Assembly: GCA_008931825.1 (NCBI GenBank)
Contig: QXVZ01013397.1
Coordinates: 1-39,139 of the forward strand
Source: Phallusia fumigata
Lineage: Eukaryota > Chordata > Ascidiacea > Phlebobranchia > Ascidiidae
Direction: 5' to 3'
DNA length: 39,139 bases
Shown here: positions 32,483-39,139 of the stretch, in pieces
Position numbering within the stretch: position 1 is the stretch's first letter
How the letters are laid out: every line of letters starts with the position of its first letter
The notes under the pieces: model-generated
Databases searched by the model: none
The model's input: only the letters and a program-made list of their open reading frames with translations
Told to the model about the DNA's origin: nothing
Translations under genes and position numbers: made by a program

Positions 32483-32515
32483 AATATGGGCCAATACCCA
32501 CAGAAGGCCCATATT
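32483..32515. repeat. 10-bp perfect inverted repeat hairpin
   Basis: aatatgggcc at 32483-32492 and ggcccatatt at 32506-32515 form a perfect 10-bp stem with a 13-nt loop, inside a GC-richer block of about 200 bp (32400-32610) that has open frames on both strands. I recognise no RNA or protein family here. Confidence 0.5.
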
Positions 32516-33411
32516 GGTGCCATCTTAGACAAGACAGACCGTGCTGCATTGCATCGAGCGAGTGGACTTGCTGGTTCTGCCTTAAACACTGTTTTACAAC
32601 CAACTACTAAGCTACATTATTTGCAGCTCACTTGATTGATAACGAAAGCTTTAAACAACATTTATTACAAGTTCAAACAAAATCGATGGAGCTCTGTCAC
32701 AAAAATATATAAAAAAGCATTTTCAAAGCGGAGTACAGTGAACAGTCGGTGTTTTTGAGAACCCTTTGGTAGAATAATAACGTGGGTTTGGTAAAAAGTC
32801 TGTACAAAAAGCCACTACACACTTCTAGCTATTATGGATAATGGTCGCGCGGAGGTAATAAGCTCTATACTATATTTGCAATTAAAATAGTCGAATATAA
32901 GTCACTGAGACAACTGCTGAGAGGTGACTGACAATATTAAGACTGGTAATACAATATTAAACACCTTTAAGTTAAACGCCTATATTTGTTACATGTTGGG
33001 GGATATAGGCTTTCATATTTATATTTGTTCTTTGTAACAGGTTAATACGTGCAAGCGTGCGAAAACAAAGGCAAGCGAATATTCCTGATTTCGAGAATAA
33101 ATAAGCGTTTTGCTCAAGCTGGGCATATCAGAAATTTCAGCGCAACTTGAAGACGAAAAGTCTTGTGTCAAATCGTGTTTCTTGTACATGACATGTTTCA
33201 AGGCGCCAGGCTGCACGTGACGAGATGTTAGGTTACTCAGATCTCGCCTCAAAACCCCGGGCGTGACCGCTTCTGAAGAAAAGCTTGTGTGCGACACAAA
33301 CGAAAAAATGAGGGCCTGCATGGACACTGTAAAGGCCCAAAACAAAACGGTATAAAAATACAAAAGTTGTAAGCACTACGCAATATTGTTTGCTATATCG
33401 ACACCAATCGA

Positions 33412-36400
33412 CTAATCGTCGCCTTTGGACTTTTTCTGTTCGATTTTGTTTAAACATTGAATGGTGTCTTTGAGAAGAAATTCCATGACGTTATCAGCCA
33501 ATTGCATCTTGACCGTCGTCTCATCGATGTCGTAATCCGTCCAGTCAGGCTCCTCTTCGCGCAGCTCCTCAATCTGCGATGACATCACAAACATAGAAAT
33601 AAAATAAGGTCAGGAAAATCCCCAAAACCTCCAGTTGGACGAATATAGCAATGTTGTTTCGAATGGTGGCGCGACATTAGAAAGTCACGAAAACACGAAA
33701 ATCACGCGTGACTAACCAAGAGTAGATCGACGTTGTCCTTCTTTTTCATGGTTCCCCATTTCAAGGTTAGGCGTGGGTCGAGTTTTCTCCGAACTCCCGA
33801 AAAATTAAAGAGTTTGTTCACTTCATCCGACACTGCAGTCAGGATTTCCTAAGAAAAAATACAAGAATTTTATGCGAACGTGATACTTGTAGCTGGTGCT
33901 TCTTTCAACAAGGAGGCTGTATAGTTTGCCATGATGTGATCAGACACCTGCAGACGCAAAGTTGTTTATATTATTTGCAGTAATACCACCAGTCTTTGAA
34001 GTAAAGTGAGAAAACTAAATAAAAATATTTTTTATGTATCCAAAACGACAACTTTATAGCAACTACAAACAAATCGTTTGTCCAGAGTACTGCAAGCCAA
34101 CAGTGTTGTATAATCGACCACACATTTATTAGACAGGTTACTTTCGCCATATTGCCATTCCACACGCACCAAAATCAATTCAAAGGAAAGTTGGGTCCAA
34201 AAGTTACCTAAGCTTTTTATGGCTAGATTGTATCTGTAGGCAAAAAAGCATGGGTCCCCACAAATACAAAATTGCAAAATATGCATTTTCCTCACAAATG
34301 TCATGGGAATGTCCCGTGAAAATGTAAACAAAATGTAACATACATTTTTCAAATATTTTGTTTAATTTAATAAAAAAGTTGGAGATAATAACATTAACCG
34401 GAAGAAACATAGTGACACAGCCACTATGGACTTAGGGATTAGCAGGTAAACTGCTTGACCTATAGGGGTAGGGCACAATGACATTCAACAAACTGTCCAG
34501 GTTCTATCCATTGTTTAATAGTTTATATATTTTAGGCGGCAAGTGGAGTAACCGGTTGGCTTTGGGGTAAAACACAGCAATCAGTGCATCACAATAACAT
34601 GCAGTCTAGTGGTGTAACCATTGGGGGTTAAAGGTCAAGCAAGGCAATGTATATGTAGCAATGATCCAATACATAATATGTTTCGGACATTGGATAATAA
34701 TTTTAGAGTGCTAAAGGGCATACAAACACTACATGTCCATCCAACAGGGGGATTTCCATTATGTCATATATGCACTGTCACGTGATAAACTCAAACTCTT
34801 GCCTCGTTTTTTCCCACTACCCAGGCAATTGGCACGTTCACTGCTTAGCATTGTAAGACAAAGCCTATCAACACCTTTGAACCACACGAACCTTTTTCGA
34901 CTTTGGCACAGCTTTGCAAAAACTTGGTCTTTTTCTTCGTCGCATTTTGATCCATGGAGAGGTGCTCTGTGATTTCATATTGGGGGAAGTCCCGTACGCT
35001 TCGGCCATCAATTCCCAAACCTACGCAAATGTATAAACGCTCCTTATCTGTGAATTCATGATGAAAACTAAATAGCATGGTAAATATTAGTACAACTCTA
35101 CTAATGGGATATTTGTAATACTTGTATCTGTTATACTGCTATCTAGGGATGGGCCAAAACTGCAAGCGTTCTGTTTGGCCGAGCACCGAGCATCTCACGT
35201 TAACGCTCGGTGCTCGGTCGAGCACGCTCGGTATATTGTGACGTCACAAACATTTTCATTTACAATGTAGTCTATTTTTTTTTGTCTAATGCTCGGCTCA
35301 GTTCTTGCGACTGCTCGGCCGAGCGCCGAGCATCAAAAATTGCGATGCTCGGGGGGGGGTACTCGGGTTCTGGCTCGGTTCGGCCCATTCCTACTGCTAT
35401 CTCATCTTTAACAGAAAAATATGGTGACTGACAATAGGACATGCGATAACATTTTGGGNTATTATCAATATTAACTTATAGGCCTGGTTCACGGGTTATC
35501 ATTGGATTTTTTTTGTTTTTGTTTTTGCGGTACACGCAAGGGCCAAAATATTTTAATTGGTTTGTATTTATTTAGCTCAAGAGTAAAACCTCCGAAAACA
35601 ATAATTCCGTGGTCACCTTGGTGGAAATCGGTGTTGAAAGATCCATCAATGGTACTGACATATCACTTTTGTCAGTTGAATGTTCACTGATATTTTCGCT
35701 TACGTCATCATCTGTTCCCGTCGAAGATGGTTCGAAATCATCGACATACCCGCTAGGTGGGGTAGTCGGGCTATCATCCTATTTTCAAAAATGCACGATC
35801 AACTCAACAACATGTAATTAGATACACCTCAAAGTAAAAACACAAACATTACTCCAAGACAGCCCGATTATTGCCTGGTACGTTTGAGGCTCAGATACCC
35901 ACAAAATATCTTTATAGGACACAAAACATCTTTAAAAACTTTTAAAAAAATTGACGCAGCAGGAATTTACCACAGTTACGATTTGTTTTTCCTCTCTGGT
36001 GTCAACTTACTTTCGGTTTTTCAGATCCAGAAGGTTTCACTGGAACTGGTATAGAAGACCTGAAGAGGGATGAAGATTTTGAAGTGTCATCGATTTGTGA
36101 AACATCAGGTGAACTGGTCGGGGTCTTCTGTTTGGGTGACTGCGACTTTGACGGCTTCGGAATCAAACTCTTAATACTGGCTGTCGATTTATCTGGTGTT
36201 GCTTGTTTTGAAAGACTTGGTAGGGGTGAAGTTATGGGTGTGGTGGGTAATGGGGCTAATTTTGCTCCGAACAGCTCCAATTTGTTGGGTCGCTCCTGAG
36301 CTGCTATTGCAGTAGGGCTCGACTCAGCACTTGAATGCAGTACCTTATCAGTGGGCCGAGTTGCAAAGGGTAGAGGGTGGATGAAAGGTTTTGATCCATT

Positions 36401-37801
36401 GATTGCATCTTCGGGTGAGTGTTGCTGATCGTCATCAAAACTTAGTGAGCGAGATGATCTAAAGATTACAAATGATTGTAGTTTAGGATTAAAAGACAAC
36501 TTCTTTTTTACATAGAATTTAAAAAACTGATTCCATAATTTACATTCACTGTTTTCCTGTAAATTGGGAACCAAGTGGAGTTAGAATGAAAAACATATAT
36601 GTTGCATAACCAACCTTCCACTGCTATCAGAATCTGATCTTTGTTTTGTTATGATGGAACTTGGCCCCACTGTCTTCTGGGACCCAGCCCTTGGTGAAGC
36701 TTCAGGAGATTGAACAGGTATCACATATTTACGAGATCGATTCGCTTGTCGTGCTTGGTCGCTCTTGCGAGGGCTACGAATTTGTGGTTTCGCAACCACT
36801 GTATGTGATGTTAAGCTTGTTCCATTGGAACCAGTTACCACACCAGACACATCAAGTTCTTGAGTTAGTTCTTGCTTTGTCTTTTTGATCAGAGCATCAT
36901 ATGCCTACAGACAATGTTACTGTTATTTTGTTTTACCTAACTCTGGGAGTAGTAAACAGTTCAGTGATCATTGGCTTATGGTACATTGAGATGCAAATAT
37001 TTGGTGATAATATATTCTTATTTACACTTACCTCAATTTGAGTTTTTAAACTTGCTTCTTGCGCCCTCAAGTGTTCCTTTCTTTTTTTCTTTTGTTGTTT
37101 TTTCAACTTCTCAGCAATCAGCTGCCTGCGCTTTAATTCCTCCTAAAAATATTGATAAAAATTGATGGGTTGTTATAACATTATGCATGTGTTACATAAT
37201 GGATATTGGAAATATGCTTTAAATTAAAGTAAAACACAGTGCAACACATTAAAAAAACCTAAATGCAGAAAGAAACATTTTTTAGGCAAAGGGCATAGGG
37301 TCCCAGCACATACTAAGTTGTGTAGGGGGTAACTGCAGGCGACTGGAGCTATAGGGTCAAACGAAGCAATCAGTACAGCACAATGGCATGTTTTTTAACC
37401 GGTCCAAATTTTATCCAATTTACACATTGTTCAAGCACAATAGAGAAAAACAAATACAGTAAAAACGATATGTGGCCCCTTCAGAATAGCACCCATAATT
37501 AGTTGACAACATACAACAACTCCCTACGGGCATCTTTATGTCTACTGGGAATTTACATCTAAAGAAAGTTAAAACTACATTGCCAATTTAATATCTGCCC
37601 AGCATATGCAAAATTACCTGCAATACATGGACCCTGCATTCCACGTCACTTTGTTCAGTTTCGGATTGAGTTTGTGAAAAGGATTCGTCAGAGCCACTGT
37701 CAAATATGTCTCGCTTCTTTGGTATTCTCACACTTGTTGAGGTTTTCTTATGGCCCAGCAGTGGTGTGGTAGGACCAGGGCTTGATGAAGCTGAACTCGG
37801 C
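33412..37801 (-). CDS. CEP350-like centrosomal protein, C-terminal part (5' partial)
   Basis: Exons in transcript order: 37801-37618, 37142-37032, 36904-36615, 36458-36011, 35778-35617, 35020-34892, 33848-33717, 33573-33412; all phases agree. Upstream exons lie beyond the window. The second and third exons encode a basic coiled coil (ELKRRQLIAEKLKKQQ, then YDALIKKTKQEL). Exons 3 and 4 are a long Ser/Pro-rich disordered region, exon 5 an acidic patch (YVDDFEPSS). The last exons (VWELMAEAYG; SDEVNKLFNF; EEEPDWTDYDIDE, KMQLADNVMEFLLKDTI) resemble the C-terminus of vertebrate CEP350, which anchors microtubules at the centrosome. This assignment is from memory of the family's C-terminus. For exon 35020-34892 I chose the frame starting VWELMAE over a longer ORF in another frame, because it fits phase and the family. 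Confidence 0.75.
34440..34640. repeat. Dispersed intronic repeat, copy 1
   Basis: This segment in a CEP350-like intron shares several blocks with 37300-37450, including agcaatcagt followed by cacaat and acatg, and a ggtcca/tatccattgtt-type block, though their order differs. It probably belongs to an interspersed repeat family. No ends could be defined. Confidence 0.4.
35145..35392. mobile_element. Complete 248-bp MITE with TIR and TSD in a CEP350-like intron
   Basis: The left end agggatgggcc (35145-35155) and the right end ggcccattcct (35382-35392) are inverted repeats with one mismatch. The element is flanked by the direct repeat actgctatct at 35135-35144 and 35393-35402. The interior is rich in the palindromic words ctcggccgag and gctcggtgctcgg, forming several stem-prone blocks. 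There is no coding capacity. The terminus recalls hAT-type elements beginning with CAGGGATGGGC, although the 10-bp repeat is longer than the usual 8. Confidence 0.8.
35459..35459. other. Isolated ambiguous base (N) in a CEP350-like intron
   Basis: Unlike the other three Ns, this one has no flanking duplication that I can find. It may mark a join where sequence was lost or collapsed. It lies between the exons 35778-35617 and 35020-34892. Confidence 0.5.
37300..37450. repeat. Dispersed intronic repeat, copy 2
   Basis: Related to 34440-34640 (see that entry); shared blocks include agcaatcagt, cacaatggcatg and a ttttatccaatttacacattgtt-like stretch. It lies in the intron between CEP350-like exons 37801-37618 and 37142-37032. 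Confidence 0.4.
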
Positions 37802-39068
37802 CTAGAACAATAAATACACTTTTAATTGTTATGCAACAAATGTTTTTGAAAACAAACATTTAAATTTGATGGTAAAAAAGCACAGTACTTAATAGGCAAA
37901 ACAAGATCAACAAATATTTGAAATAACCTGTATTTACTGAACAGACAACAGCACCAAAATGGCCACAAACTGCAGGGCATTAAATAAAAATTTACTGCAA
38001 AGAATGGGTAACTCTTGTTATTGCATGTTCCTAAAGCAGCATATTTACAATTCCTTTCCTGGAATAAACAAGAATTTAGATTAAATGTGCACACATACAA
38101 CAACAAACTGCACAACTTGTATTCCGATACTAAAAAAAGCATCCAACACCTGCAGAAACTCTTGCCAATTAGATCAATGCTCATTCACATTTTACTTGCT
38201 AAGCAAATATGCTTATCCACGTTTAACTTGCTACCATATTTAAACTGCCACGTCTTAAATAGATGAACATCGTGTACGTACAAAAACACACAAGAACATG
38301 ACAGACTTTCATGTAAACATATCACCTAACCGCAGATGACACTATGTACATCTCAAAATCCACTANGATTGAGTTTGTGAAAAGGATTCGTCAGAGCCAC
38401 TGTCAAATATGTCTCGCTTCTTTGGTATTCTCACACTTGTTGAGGTTTTCTTATGGCCCAGCAGTGGTGTGGTAGGACCAGGGCTTGATGAAGCTGAACT
38501 CGGCCTAGAACAATAAATACACTTTTAATTGTTATGCAACAAATGTTTTTGAAAACAAACATTTAAATTTGATGGTAAAAAAGCACAGTACTTAATAGGC
38601 AAAACAAGATCAACAAATATTTGAAATAACCTGTATTTACTGAACAGACAACAGCACCAAAATGGCCACAAACTGCAGGGCATTAAATAAAAATTTACTG
38701 CAAAGAATGGGTAACTCTTGTTATTGCATGTTCCTAAAGCAGCATATTTACAATTCCTTTCCTGGAATAAACAAGAATTTAGATTAAATGTGCACACATA
38801 CAACAACAAACTGCACAACTTGTATTCCGATACTAAAAAAAGCATCCAACACCTGCAGAAACTCTTGCCAATTAGATCAATGCTCATTCACATTTTACTT
38901 GCTAAGCAAATATGCTTATCCACGTTTAACTTGCTACCATATTTAAACTGCCACGTCTTAAATAGATGAACATCGTGTACGTACAAAAACACACAAGAAC
39001 ATGACAGACTTTCATGTAAACATATCACCTAACCGCAGATGACACTATGTACATCTCAAAATCCACTA
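37664..39068. repeat. 702-bp direct duplication joined at N38366
   Basis: 37664-38365 and 38367-39068 are copies offset by 703, apparently identical where compared, separated only by the N at 38366. The duplicated block includes most of the CEP350-like exon 37618-37801, so a second truncated copy of it appears at 38367-38504. Assembly duplication is the most likely cause; the second exon copy should not be annotated as a separate exon. Confidence 0.9.
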
Positions 39069-39139
39069 AAAATGCTCTGAGGGGACCTGATAGCGTTTTA
39101 CTTTATCTATTTCCTACATACAATGCTCTTTTCTACATA
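37802..39139. other. CEP350-like intron to the window end
   Basis: Apart from the duplicated block, this stretch shows no coding signal. The two identical 120-codon minus-strand ORFs (37822-38184 and 38525-38887) and the two 83-codon plus-strand ORFs are simply the same intron sequence present twice. The next upstream exon of the CEP350-like gene must lie beyond 39139. Confidence 0.6.

Larger units (their letters stand above)
31838..33411. other. Intergenic region upstream of the oxidase gene
   Basis: 1.57 kb between two genes on the minus strand. It contains the proposed oxidase TATA box (32058-32064), an acceptor-like site (attgcag) about 30 bases before the oxidase ATG, and the hairpin-bearing GC-richer block 32400-32610. 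ORFs of 60-114 codons here have no recognisable family and are not called. Confidence 0.5.

Noticed and set aside
33887..33947. A candidate CEP350-like exon starting VSDHIMANYTASLLKEA on the minus strand
   Set aside because: It has a good acceptor, but its only usable donor leaves phase 1 while the following exon needs phase 0; skipping it keeps the frame.
34845..35078. A 77-codon minus-strand ORF at the CEP350-like exon 34892-35020
   Set aside because: It is in a different frame from the family-like reading; the frame beginning VWELMAE after the acceptor at 35021 fits the phases and the CEP350 C-terminus better.
37822..38887. Two identical 120-codon ORFs (37822-38184 and 38525-38887) on the minus strand
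   Set aside because: They are the same AT-rich intron sequence present twice because of the N-joined duplication, with no family resemblance.
1..39139. CRISPR arrays, bacterial operons, prophage, or tRNA/rRNA genes
   Set aside because: Spliced genes throughout show this is eukaryotic nuclear DNA; no regularly spaced repeats, cloverleaf-like sequence or rRNA segments were seen.

Overview
This is a eukaryotic, intron-rich and AT-rich window. It carries five recognisable protein-coding loci in 39 kb, with mostly short GT-AG introns and dispersed MITE-type transposons. The gene content (an LDLR/EGF/HYR/sushi membrane protein, a PARP14/15-type macro-WWE-PARP protein, an orphan 7TM protein, a laccase-type multicopper oxidase and a CEP350-like centrosomal protein) fits a compact invertebrate deuterostome genome. 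An ascidian such as Ciona is my best guess, inferred from gene content, compactness, base composition and apparent high heterozygosity rather than from a diagnostic marker.

Layout. 67-7689 (+): 3' part of a type I membrane protein with two YWTD beta-propellers, two EGF modules, HYR, sushi, a Ser/Thr-rich stalk, a TM helix and a short tail; its 5' end lies outside the window. 7690-10070: 3' flank, a decayed hAT-like remnant, a complete MITE with terminal inverted repeats and target-site duplication (9244-9626), and a TATA-containing promoter. 10071-23308 (+): a complete PARP14/15-like gene, modelled here as 26 coding exons encoding 1514 aa. Its N-terminal half is four tandem copies of a two-exon cassette, followed by one macro domain, a WWE domain and a PARP catalytic domain with an H-Y-I triad. 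24645-25709 (-): an intronless 354-aa seven-helix protein. 26855-31837 (-): a secreted laccase-type multicopper oxidase with all copper ligands and a Thr-rich tail. 33412-37801 (-): the C-terminal part of a CEP350-like protein; its 5' exons lie beyond the window.

The genes do not look like a functional cluster. They are independent neighbours, and no operon logic is visible.

Three of the four single N bases (1584, 29708, 38366) sit exactly at the junction of a direct duplication (about 211, 272 and 702 bp). Two of these pairs differ by scattered substitutions as two alleles would. They are most simply read as haplotype overlaps joined by the assembler, not real duplications, and one of them duplicates parts of two oxidase exons. 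The fourth N (35459) lies in the intron where CEP350 relatives would be expected to encode a CAP-Gly domain.

The observations I consider most worth following are the four-fold exon-cassette expansion in the PARP gene, the unusual propeller/EGF/HYR/sushi receptor architecture, the laccase-type oxidase in a probable chordate, a 38-nt-arm intronic hairpin, and the N-linked allelic duplications.
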